Assembly (NCBI GenBank): GCA_027064085.1
Contig: JAMOQH010000180.1
Coordinates: 1 to 5,753, forward strand
Direction: 5' to 3'
Length of the DNA: 5,753 nt
DNA from: a bacterium
GTDB taxonomy: Bacteria; UBP6; JAFGXH01
The notes under the pieces were generated by a model. It saw only the letters and a list, made by a program, of their open reading frames with translations, was not told the DNA's origin and ran no database searches. Positions 1-5,753 of the stretch are shown here, one piece after another (the first letter of the stretch is position 1; the number at the start of each line of letters is the position of its first letter). Made by a program: the position numbers and the translations under genes.

Positions 1-899
1 GCCTTATGAGCATGTAGTCTATTTTCTGCTTCATCAAATACAACGGAATGCTTTTCATCATCAATAACTTCAGCGGTTTGCTCATGGCCTCTCATTGCAG
101 GTAAACAATTCATAAAAATACTATCTTCTTTTGTTTTTTTCATCATTTCTGTGGTAACTTGATAAGGCATTAATATCTTTAATCTTGCTTCTTTTTCGGC
201 TTTATCAATATGATAACTCATCCAAGAATCAGTATAAACGATATCTGCGTCTTTAAATGCAATTTCCATGTCGTTTGTTACTGTAAGTTTTCCACCATAC
301 TGTTTTGCCAGTTTTTCTGTAATTTCAATGTTTTCCTGTTTTGGCATCATTTCTTTTGGTCCAACAATGTAAACATCCATTCCAAGCATTACACAACCTT
401 CCATAAGTGAATATGTTACATTGTTTTCGCAGTCACCAGCATATACAAATTTTAATCCCTTAAACTTACCCTTTTTTTCTTTTATTGTGAGTAAATCAGC
501 TACAATTTGTGTTGGGTGAGCTAAATCATCAAGACCATTAATGACAGGAACAGTAGCATGTTCTGCAAGTTCTTTTACATCTTCATTTTTATACATTCTT
601 GCCATCATAATATCAGCATATCTTGAAGCAACAATAGCAGTGTCTTTGATAGTTTCTTTTTTCCCCATTGGAGAAGTTGAAATATCATAATATATTGCGT
701 GTCCACCCATTTGGGTCATTCCAGTTTCAAAACTAACCCTTGTTCTTAGTGATGGTTTTTCAAAAAACATTAGTAAAGTTTTTCTGTGCATGTGATTTTC
801 ATATTTTTCTTTATTCTTTTTTACATCTTCTGCTAATTCAATAACAGAATTGAGCCATTTTGCATCATAATCAGAAATTTTTAATAAATCCTTTTTCAT
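1..899 (-). CDS. argF: Ornithine carbamoyltransferase family enzyme, 3' end cut by window edge
   Basis: Cytoplasmic enzyme that by family transfers a carbamoyl group from carbamoyl phosphate to ornithine, giving citrulline (ArgF in arginine synthesis, or ArcB run in reverse in arginine breakdown). I translated 299 codons from ATG at 897-899. Seen: the carbamoyl-phosphate loop SLRTR at residues 50-54, after FFEKP; GGHAIYYD at 65-72; HPTQ at 128-131; the GDxxNNV amino-acid-binding segment at 155-161; MNCLPA at 263-268; and FDEAENR at 288-294, close to the family C terminus. Probably about 20-35 residues lie beyond the left edge. GAGGT at 905-909 sits 5 bases before the ATG. Odd: the ornithine loop reads DSWMSYH (224-230), so the usual SMG is SYH, and the usual HCLP is NCLP. 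Both could mean another amine or amino-acid acceptor, for example in a catabolic or putrescine-type enzyme. The family is certain; ArgF versus ArcB cannot be decided because the neighbours to the left are missing. Confidence 0.88.
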   Translation of the reverse strand, partial: MKKDLLKISDYDAKWLNSVIELAEDVKKNKEKYENHMHRKTLLMFFEKPSLRTRVSFETGMTQMGGHAIYYDISTSPMGKKETIKDTAIVASRYADIMMARMYKNEDVKELAEHATVPVINGLDDLAHPTQIVADLLTIKEKKGKFKGLKFVYAGDCENNVTYSLMEGCVMLGMDVYIVGPKEMMPKQENIEITEKLAKQYGGKLTVTNDMEIAFKDADIVYTDSWMSYHIDKAEKEARLKILMPYQVTTEMMKKTKEDSIFMNCLPAMRGHEQTAEVIDDEKHSVVFDEAENRLHAHK

Positions 900-927
900 T
901 ATTTACCTCAAAAAATAAAACTTAATC

Positions 928-956
928 CTTTTACAATAAAGTTTTTATAAGGTCAA
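928..956 (-). promoter_or_regulatory. Candidate sigma-70-type promoter of the carbamoyltransferase gene
   Basis: On the minus strand TTGACC (951-956) matches the -35 consensus at 5 of 6 positions. A 17-base spacer separates it from TAAAAG (928-933), which matches TATAAT at 4 of 6. Transcription would begin near 920, leaving a leader of about 20 bases that still contains the GAGGT ribosome binding site at 905-909. It lies in the 80-base gap after the chemotaxis gene, so the carbamoyltransferase could be transcribed on its own. I saw no convincing ARG box for an ArgR-type repressor. It is a pattern match only. Confidence 0.4.
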
Positions 957-974
957 TGTTTTTTTATGGTTTAT

Positions 975-993
975 TGTTTTTATATTTTAAATT
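975..993. repeat. 19-bp exact direct repeat, left copy (flanks the chemotaxis gene)
   Basis: TGTTTTTATATTTTAAATT on the plus strand, identical to 3328-3346. This copy overlaps the stop codon (980-982) and the last codons of the chemotaxis gene; the other copy is just upstream of that gene. The match ends at both sides. The sequence is almost all A/T, so chance or low complexity is possible, but the exact bracketing of one gene is notable. Confidence 0.6.
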
Positions 994-3265
994 TTTTAAT
1001 GATATCGTTTAAGCTAATTGATAATTTGGATAATTCTTCAGATGAAGAATTTACTTGCTGGGCACCACTAACACTTTCATCTGCATTATCTTTTATTAGA
1101 TTTATAAAACTTGATATTTGTTTCATTCCTATAGATGTTTTAGCGCTATTTTCAGAAACTAAAGAAATTCCCTCACTAACTTGATCAATATTGTTGCTAA
1201 CTTCATCAATATTATTACTAACTTTATTAATAGATTTAACTGTTTTTTCTGTTACAGATGATGTTTCTGCCATTGAAATAGATACTTCATTAATTGTAGC
1301 AGATTGTTCTTCTAGCGTAGATGCAATACTTGTATTGATTTCATTTAAATTATTAATAATATTTAATACATTATTGATGTCATTACTGCTATTTTCAACA
1401 GAATCTTGAATACCTAAAATTTGTTCTGTAATTTTTTGAGTTGCTTCTCCGGTTTGTCTTGCTAAATTTTTAATTTCATTAGCAACTACTGCAAAACCTT
1501 TTCCTGCATCTCCTGCACTAGCAGCTTCAATTGTTGCATTTAGTGCAAGTAGATTAGTTTGAGCAGCAATATCTTTGATTATATCAACAACTTCGCCTAT
1601 AGTATTTGCCATGTTTTTTAATTTACTTATTCTTTCTACTGTTGCAATTGATTGAGAACTTGCTTCATTGCTTATATTTGCTGCATTAGCAGTATTCTTG
1701 CTTATTTCAGAAATTGTTGCATTCATTTCTTCTATTGCTGAAGAAACAGAAATAACTTTATCAAGTAGTGTATTAGCATTATTATTAATTTCGTTAGTAT
1801 TTTCTTTTATATTTTTAGTTAAGTTTGCCACCTCGGAAAGGTTTGCACTGCTTTGTTCTACTGCAGATGCTACAGTTTCGGTTTGATTTAATATGTTATC
1901 TGCTCTAGAATTTAATTCGTCTGTTTTTTGATCTGTTTCTTTTGTATTGCTTAAGATGTGGCTTGATGTGGCTTGTAATTCTTTTGATGAAGACTCTAAA
2001 ATTGTTGATTGATGTGTAATAGTTTTTATTATTTTTTGAGTATCAGATATAAAATCATTTATATTTTTTGCCAATGTATTTATTTCAATATTTGCTTTTT
2101 GATTTGTATCAATTTTTATTGTTAAATCTCCTTTATTGCTAGAAATTAAATTATTCATGTTTCTTATTGGTTTAATAATAGGGTCTGTGAGTTTTTTACT
2201 TATAAATAAGCTAAATAGTACTAATATTAATGCTAATATTAATAGAATATAATTTCTTTGTGTTTTCATGTTATTAATAGTAATATCCACTTCAGCTTTA
2301 TTAATTTCAGCAATAATCGCCCATTTTAGCCCCTTTATTTTTAATGGACTATAAGCAGAGTAAACCCAATTATTACTATGATTTTTAATTAATTTTAAAT
2401 CTGTTTTATTATTAAAAACATCTTCTGTGGCTTTGGTATCAACTTTAGCTTTTGATGGATTTATAAAACTTGCTTTTACTGTGTGATTAGGATCTAAAAA
2501 TGAATCAGAGCGCATCAAGCCATCACTACCAATTAAGTAGGTTTCTCCAGTTGAGATATTTTTACCATTAACAATATTCTCAAAACCTATTCTTGTGTTC
2601 ATTATTTCATCAATTTTTTTTGTTGAAATTTCTACAGCGTAAACAGAAACAAATTTGCCGTTTTTATCATAAATAGGATTACCAATAAAAATAACAGGCT
2701 CGTTATTTGATGGAGCATAAGGTTTAAGATCAATTATAGTAGTTTTTTGAGTTTCTTTAACTTTTTTCCATAATTTGGCTAAAGCACTATTTTTTAGTTT
2801 ACCAACACTTAAATTTTCGCCAAAATCAGATTTTTTTGCACTTGTAAACATTATATGTCCATGTTTTGCACAAATAATAAATAAATCATCATATCCCTTT
2901 ATTTTCACTAATTTATTAAAATAATCTTCATGTTTTTTGTAAATAAGTTGGTATTCAGGTATGTTTATTGGGGAATTATCTATAGCCTTAACTTCTTGTT
3001 CTTTGTGTAGTGTTATTAAGTCATTTACTAATTTCAAAGTTTCACTATTAGAAGAAATTACTTTTATGTCTTTATTTAAATTATTAAAGTATTCCTCTAT
3101 TGCAAGTTTTTTTAAATCTCTAACTGCCGTGAATTTATTTTTAGTTTCAATTATTAATCTCTTTTGTGAAATATTCATTAATTTTGTAGAAACAACAATA
3201 ACAGGGATAATTCCCACTAATAAAAAAAATATAACTAATTGAATTTTTAAAGGTAATTTGCTCAT
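980..3265 (-). CDS. Methyl-accepting chemotaxis protein with extracytoplasmic Cache-type sensor and HAMP domain
   Basis: Transmembrane chemoreceptor of 761 residues that would sense a small ligand outside the membrane and control CheA through CheW. Order: short cytoplasmic start, membrane helix about 9-27, a sensor of about 310 residues, second membrane helix about 338-356, HAMP about 357-410, then a long signalling coiled coil to the end. The sensor has marks of double-Cache receptors: a long first helix, YDDLFII (125-131), [11 protein letters not shown] (183-193), and [16 protein letters not shown] (240-255). The signalling tip is [20 protein letters not shown] (566-585), then [17 protein letters not shown]. 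Likely methylation sites are the similar segments around 466-480, 508-522 and 648-662, each with an EQ or EE pair. EAASAG replaces the enteric EAARAG, a variant I believe is common in other receptor classes. There is no CheR-tethering pentapeptide at the C terminus. GGAGAG at 3268-3273 lies just before ATG 3263-3265, and the first membrane helix follows at once, supporting this start. The ligand cannot be read from sequence; no che or flagellar gene is nearby. Confidence 0.95.
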   Translation of the reverse strand: MSKLPLKIQLVIFFLLVGIIPVIVVSTKLMNISQKRLIIETKNKFTAVRDLKKLAIEEYFNNLNKDIKVISSNSETLKLVNDLITLHKEQEVKAIDNSPINIPEYQLIYKKHEDYFNKLVKIKGYDDLFIICAKHGHIMFTSAKKSDFGENLSVGKLKNSALAKLWKKVKETQKTTIIDLKPYAPSNNEPVIFIGNPIYDKNGKFVSVYAVEISTKKIDEIMNTRIGFENIVNGKNISTGETYLIGSDGLMRSDSFLDPNHTVKASFINPSKAKVDTKATEDVFNNKTDLKLIKNHSNNWVYSAYSPLKIKGLKWAIIAEINKAEVDITINNMKTQRNYILLILALILVLFSLFISKKLTDPIIKPIRNMNNLISSNKGDLTIKIDTNQKANIEINTLAKNINDFISDTQKIIKTITHQSTILESSSKELQATSSHILSNTKETDQKTDELNSRADNILNQTETVASAVEQSSANLSEVANLTKNIKENTNEINNNANTLLDKVISVSSAIEEMNATISEISKNTANAANISNEASSQSIATVERISKLKNMANTIGEVVDIIKDIAAQTNLLALNATIEAASAGDAGKGFAVVANEIKNLARQTGEATQKITEQILGIQDSVENSSNDINNVLNIINNLNEINTSIASTLEEQSATINEVSISMAETSSVTEKTVKSINKVSNNIDEVSNNIDQVSEGISLVSENSAKTSIGMKQISSFINLIKDNADESVSGAQQVNSSSEELSKLSISLNDIIKKFKI
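1176..1238. repeat. Three imperfect 21-bp tandem units inside the chemotaxis gene
   Basis: Units 1176-1196, 1197-1217 and 1218-1238 each begin CTAACTT (plus strand) and are alike over most of their length. They encode successive heptads such as NNIDEVS and NNIDQVS in the C-terminal arm of the signalling coiled coil (about residues 677-697). The 21-base period equals one coiled-coil heptad, so gain or loss of a unit keeps frame. Helical repetition alone may explain part of the similarity. Confidence 0.55.
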
Positions 3266-3295
3266 ATCTCTCCAATAAATATTAATAAAATTCTA

Positions 3296-3326
3296 ATTAT
3301 AGCAACGATGCTATTTGTTTTATCGG
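3296..3326 (-). promoter_or_regulatory. Candidate promoter elements of the chemotaxis gene (TATAAT and CCGATAA)
   Basis: On the minus strand a perfect TATAAT lies at 3296-3301, about 30 bases before the ATG. The hexamer 17 bases upstream (GATAAA, 3319-3324) is a poor -35. The same spot carries CCGATAA (3320-3326), which matches most of the -10 element of flagellar sigma-28 promoters (GCCGATAA), a sigma factor that often drives chemotaxis genes. I find no TAAA at the standard 15-base distance; the nearest is 11 bases away, so the sigma-28 reading is weak. AGCA and TGCT at 3301-3312 form a small palindrome that abuts TATAAT. The rest of the gap 3266-3434 is featureless A/T-rich sequence apart from the 19-bp repeat. 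Confidence 0.35.
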
Positions 3327-3327
3327 A

Positions 3328-3346
3328 TGTTTTTATATTTTAAATT
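3328..3346. repeat. 19-bp exact direct repeat, right copy (flanks the chemotaxis gene)
   Basis: Identical to 975-993 in the same orientation. It lies in the gap between gltX and the chemotaxis gene, just upstream of the candidate promoter elements of the latter. The two copies enclose the complete chemotaxis gene except its last three codons and stop, which fall within the left copy. Confidence 0.6.
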
Positions 3347-3434
3347 ACTAAATTTTAAAAAAAATAATAAATTTAATAACTAAATCATATTTTTTTACTA
3401 TTGTTAACTAAGGGAGATAATAAATAAAACTCAA

Positions 3435-4823
3435 TTAACCAATTCTTTTTAGCAACTCGTCTTTACCTATAACAGCAAAAACATAGTTTAAATCAGGGCC
3501 ATGAGTTCTTCCTGTTGTAGCAACCCTTATAGACATAAAAAGAGCTTTTCCTTTTTTACCAGATGCTTTTTGAATCTTTTTGATTAAGGGTTTATGGTTT
3601 TCAATTGAAAAATCTGTTTCTTCTTTAATTGCTTTAATAAGTTCTTCTTTAACTATTTTATAATCTTCTGTTTCTTCAATTTCTTTTGCTACATCATCTA
3701 ATTCAAATTTTTTATAGAAATAATCCACCCAGTCGGCTGCTTCTGTTAATAAATCTATTCTTGGAGTAATAGCCTTCATTATTAATAATTTTTTATCCAT
3801 TTCTAAGTCTTTAAATTGTGGATATCTCTGTAATATAAATTCTTCACTAAATTCTAGCAATTTTTCAGGGGTTAATTTATTAATATACTGACTATTCATC
3901 CACTTTAATTTTTCATAATCAAACTGTGCAGGTGATTTGGACACATCTTTTAAGTTAAATCTTCTAATAATTTCATCTTTAGGCATAATTTCGCTGTCAT
4001 CTTTGGGGCTCCAGCCTAAAAGAGCTAGAAAATTAAACAAAGCTTCAGGTAAATATCCTTGTCCTTTGAATGCAGAAAGAGAAGTCGCTCCATCTCTTTT
4101 ATGTAATGGTTTTCCTCCTTTTCCGCTGATTAATGATAAATGTCCAAATTGAGGGGTTTTATAACCAAATGCTTCATATAACATGATTTGTTTTGGGGTA
4201 GAAGGTAAAATATCTTCTCCTCTTATTATGTGTGTTACTCCCATCAAAGCATCATCAATAACAACAGAAAAATTATAAGTAGGGTAGCCATTTGGTCTCA
4301 TTATTACAAAATCACCTATTAAATTAAGGTCAAATTTCATATCTCCCCTAACTAAGTCTTTAAACTCCATTATTTCTCTATCAATTTTAAATCTGTAAGA
4401 AAATTCTTTGCCTTCTGCTATATTTTTTGCAATTTCTTCTTTGTTTAATCTGCTACATTTTCCACTATATTTCATAGGAAGATTTTTTTTCTTATTTTCC
4501 TCTCTCTCCGCTTCAAGTTCTTCGGTTGTACAAAAACATTTATACACAGCACCTTTTGCCTCTAACTTATGTAAGTGTTCTTTGTATATATCTAATCTTT
4601 CAGATTGTAGAAAAGGACCTTCGTCCCATTGTAATCCAAGCCACTTAATATCCCTTATGATACTAGCTTTTGATTCATCGGTAGAACGCTCGACATCGGT
4701 GTCTTCAAGCCTAAAAACCATTTTTCCGCCTTGATTTTTAGCCAAAAGCCAATTAAATAATGCTGTTCTTGCATTTCCTACATGTAAAGACCCTGTTGGA
4801 CTTGGTGCAAATCTTACTTTCAT
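3435..4823 (-). CDS. gltX: Glutamyl-tRNA synthetase (class I)
   Basis: Cytoplasmic enzyme that activates glutamate with ATP and charges tRNA-Glu (and tRNA-Gln if it is non-discriminating, which sequence alone does not tell). It has 462 residues, near the usual bacterial length. It starts MKVRFAPSPTGSLHVGNART, with the HIGH-type motif HVGN at 14-17, so the start at ATG 4821-4823 is secure; AAGAGGT at 4827-4833 is its ribosome binding site. Seen next: FRLEDTDVERS (37-47); CFC at 96-98 with KYSGKC to 123; VVIDDALMGVTHIIRGED (187-204); GYLPEALFNFLALLGWSP (256-273). The C-terminal half from about residue 300 is the helical anticodon-binding part. Odd: the KMSKS-type loop, usually KLSKR, reads PLHKR (239-243). 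The zinc knuckle of some GluRS (CxC...CxH) keeps C96, C98 and C123, but Arg125 stands where the last ligand is expected. The 139-base gap upstream and 169-base gap downstream suggest a single-gene transcript. I saw no T-box leader. Confidence 0.97.
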   Translation of the reverse strand: MKVRFAPSPTGSLHVGNARTALFNWLLAKNQGGKMVFRLEDTDVERSTDESKASIIRDIKWLGLQWDEGPFLQSERLDIYKEHLHKLEAKGAVYKCFCTTEELEAEREENKKKNLPMKYSGKCSRLNKEEIAKNIAEGKEFSYRFKIDREIMEFKDLVRGDMKFDLNLIGDFVIMRPNGYPTYNFSVVIDDALMGVTHIIRGEDILPSTPKQIMLYEAFGYKTPQFGHLSLISGKGGKPLHKRDGATSLSAFKGQGYLPEALFNFLALLGWSPKDDSEIMPKDEIIRRFNLKDVSKSPAQFDYEKLKWMNSQYINKLTPEKLLEFSEEFILQRYPQFKDLEMDKKLLIMKAITPRIDLLTEAADWVDYFYKKFELDDVAKEIEETEDYKIVKEELIKAIKEETDFSIENHKPLIKKIQKASGKKGKALFMSIRVATTGRTHGPDLNYVFAVIGKDELLKRIG

Positions 4824-4859
4824 ATTACCTCTTAATAAAGAAACTCAAATTCAGATTAT

Positions 4860-4888
4860 TAAATATCATAATTTATATTATTTGTAAA
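4860..4888 (-). promoter_or_regulatory. Weak candidate promoter of gltX
   Basis: On the minus strand TTTACA (4883-4888) matches the -35 consensus at 5 of 6 positions. Seventeen bases on is TATTTA (4860-4865), only 3 of 6 for the -10. A better -10, TATGAT (4865-4870, 5 of 6), overlaps it but is too close to that -35. The surroundings are so A/T-rich that such matches are expected by chance. The position, about 40 bases before the gltX start, is reasonable. Confidence 0.25.
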
Positions 4889-4904
4889 AGTTTTTATTTT
4901 TTTG

Positions 4905-4938
4905 CCACTACAACCACCTTGTATGGTGTTTTCCGTGG
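4905..4938. repeat. GC-rich nested inverted repeat between the Rpn-family gene and gltX
   Basis: Plus strand: CCAC (4905-4908), CACC (4915-4918), six-base loop TTGTAT, GGTG (4925-4928), GTGG (4935-4938). The outer and inner arms are each perfect 4-bp complements and both side spacers are six bases, so the layout is symmetric. The island 4904-4938 is about half G+C, well above the gaps around it. Read from the minus strand it follows the Rpn-family stop codon by 24 bases, but an A-run rather than a T-run comes next, so it is not an ordinary intrinsic terminator. Its function is unknown; a transcript-end structure, protein site or remnant of a dispersed repeat are all possible. Confidence 0.5.
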
Positions 4939-4962
4939 AAATTTTAACTTATAATTTAAAAT

Positions 4963-5753
4963 TTATAAAACAATATTTTTAATTTCTTGAATAGTCATTT
5001 TAAAATCTTCTGCTAATTCTTCTATAGTGAAACCTTTTTTATAATATTTAGAAATAGCTTGTTCTTTTGTTTGTCTTTCTTGCTCTGCTCTTTTCTTTTC
5101 TTGTTCTGCTCTTCTCTTTTCTTGTTCTGCTCTTTTCTTTTCTTGTTCTGCTAATTCATTCGCTTTGGATATTTCTTTTAATGCTCTATTATACCCTTTT
5201 TCTTCTGCTCCTTCTAAAGCACTAACTCTATCATGAAGTGAGGCTTCCCTCATTTCATAGAGCATTCTATTTTTTTTGTCTGAACTTATTAATGTTAATT
5301 CTTTTTTAGCTTCTTTGAGTTCTTTAATATTTTCTTCAAGTTCTAAAATATGTTCACTCATAGGTTGTTTTAAAAACAAAGTCCAAGCCTTAAGCATATC
5401 CAATTTTTTTAGATTCTCTATAAGTAGTTTACCTTCTTTGTTTTCATCAAATTTAGGTAATTCTATAAAATGTATTTCCATTACATCTGTTAGTTCTTTA
5501 TCGTTTTTAACATTTTTAAACCTATAGCTATTGTGAAAATTCTTCTCTCTATCTAAGTAATTAAATCTTAATATATTAATTGCTATAGTTCTAGGTAATT
5601 TTTTATAATTTTCTCCACTCCCAAGTTGATTAACATACATCTTACTTAAATAATATAAAGACCTTTTTATCATATTTTTTTCATCTTTGAGTTGTATTTC
5701 TATATTTACTATTTCATTACTAGAAGTGGTGGCTTTTATATCTAAACGAGAAA
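4963..5753 (-). CDS. Rpn-family PD-(D/E)XK nuclease / putative transposase, 5' end cut by window edge
   Basis: Probable DNA endonuclease of the recombination-promoting (Rpn) group, often annotated as a PD-(D/E)XK family transposase. The frame is open through the right edge: 262 residues are visible and about 30-45 N-terminal residues should lie outside. The ATG at 5671-5673 is internal, since family-like sequence continues upstream, including the likely catalytic Asp (LDIKA, codon 5740-5742) and 14 residues later the E-x-Q of NIEIQ (Glu 5698-5700, Gln 5692-5694). Next come family-typical MIKRSLYYLSKMYVNQL, then ENYKKLPRTIAINIL and DVMEIHFIELPKF. The C-terminal part is a charged coiled coil with AEQEKKR heptads (5079-5150), ending in a small helical segment with GFTIEELAEDFKM, resembling the short HTH-like tails of this family. 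Such genes are frequently multicopy and laterally moved; no terminal inverted repeats or other element boundary are visible. Activity and target are not known. Confidence 0.85.
   Translation of the reverse strand, partial: SRLDIKATTSSNEIVNIEIQLKDEKNMIKRSLYYLSKMYVNQLGSGENYKKLPRTIAINILRFNYLDREKNFHNSYRFKNVKNDKELTDVMEIHFIELPKFDENKEGKLLIENLKKLDMLKAWTLFLKQPMSEHILELEENIKELKEAKKELTLISSDKKNRMLYEMREASLHDRVSALEGAEEKGYNRALKEISKANELAEQEKKRAEQEKRRAEQEKKRAEQERQTKEQAISKYYKKGFTIEELAEDFKMTIQEIKNIVL
5079..5150. repeat. 21-bp tandem repeat coding AEQEKKR heptads in the Rpn-family gene
   Basis: Units 5079-5099, 5100-5120 and 5121-5141 differ from each other by only one or two bases; a fourth, partial unit runs 5142-5150. 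Each encodes a charged heptad of the AEQEKKR type in the coiled-coil linker before the C-terminal segment. Near identity at the DNA level points to recent tandem duplication. The period is a multiple of three, so copy-number change alters linker length without breaking the frame. Confidence 0.85.

Noticed and set aside
210-410. Plus-strand open frames opposite the four genes (also around 966-1886, 2961-3242, 3937-4152, 4408-4734 and 5276-5527)
   Set aside because: They are antisense shadows of strongly supported minus-strand genes, with low-complexity translations and no family signal.
933-977. Inverted repeat ACAATAAA (933-940) / TTTATTGT (970-977) between receptor and carbamoyltransferase genes
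   Set aside because: Eight A/T-rich pairs with a 29-base loop, no T-run after it on the minus strand. A terminator is unlikely and chance is a good explanation.
3360-3434. Possible gltX terminator downstream of its stop
   Set aside because: Only weak A/T pairings (near TTTATTA and TAGTAAA on the minus strand) and no T-run following; no G/C stem.
4760-4954. Plus-strand open frame of 64 residues across the start of gltX and the gap
   Set aside because: It overlaps the gltX 5' end antisense, has no clear ribosome binding site or recognisable domain, and its tail is just the translation of the palindromic island.
4824-4962. T-box riboswitch in the gltX leader
   Set aside because: No T-box core sequence, specifier stem or antiterminator pattern was visible on the minus strand.
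4939-4964. Inverted repeat AAATTTTA (4939-4946) / TAAAATTT (4957-4964) at the end of the Rpn-family gene
   Set aside because: Pure A/T arms in A/T-rich sequence without a T-run; it also overlaps the stop codon. Not distinguishable from background.
4963-5673. Taking the ATG at 5671-5673 as the true start of the Rpn-family gene
   Set aside because: The frame stays open to the right edge, and the 26 residues upstream contain the likely catalytic Asp and E-x-Q motif, so this Met is internal.
1-5753. A single novel defence or metabolic system made of all four genes
   Set aside because: The genes have unrelated, recognisable functions, separate gaps and start sites, and no shared regulatory motif. 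Shared orientation alone does not support one system.

Overview
The window is an AT-rich bacterial segment with four protein genes, all on the minus strand. In the order they are transcribed (right to left) they are: a PD-(D/E)XK nuclease of the Rpn/putative-transposase family, cut by the right edge; glutamyl-tRNA synthetase (gltX); a membrane methyl-accepting chemotaxis protein; and an ornithine carbamoyltransferase-family enzyme, cut by the left edge. I see no RNA gene, CRISPR array, prophage or complete insertion sequence, and no gene on the plus strand.

Organism: strong A/T preference at third codon positions, a motility receptor with a double-Cache-like sensor, and an Rpn-family nuclease together suggest a low-GC, motile, probably anaerobic or host-associated bacterium. 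A Brachyspira-like spirochaete or a Mucispirillum-like deferribacter are guesses from protein flavour only. The window holds no marker that decides between them.

Layout: 1-899 carbamoyltransferase (3' end missing). 900-979 short gap with a plausible sigma-70-type promoter for it. 980-3265 chemotaxis receptor. 3266-3434 gap with two overlapping candidate promoter elements for the receptor. 3435-4823 gltX. 4824-4962 gap with a weak gltX promoter and a GC-rich nested inverted repeat. 4963-5753 Rpn-family nuclease (5' end missing). No gap exceeds 170 bases.

The genes share orientation, but each of the three intact starts has its own gap of 80-169 bases and its own ribosome binding site. Their functions (arginine/ornithine metabolism, chemotaxis, translation, DNA cleavage/recombination) do not form one pathway. 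I read them as neighbours rather than a dedicated system and found no convincing undescribed system. The points most worth a second look are: unusual substrate-loop residues in the carbamoyltransferase (SYH where SMG is usual, NCLP where HCLP is usual); an exact 19-bp direct repeat bracketing the chemotaxis gene; the nested inverted repeat between gltX and the nuclease; and the altered KMSKS-type loop of GltX.
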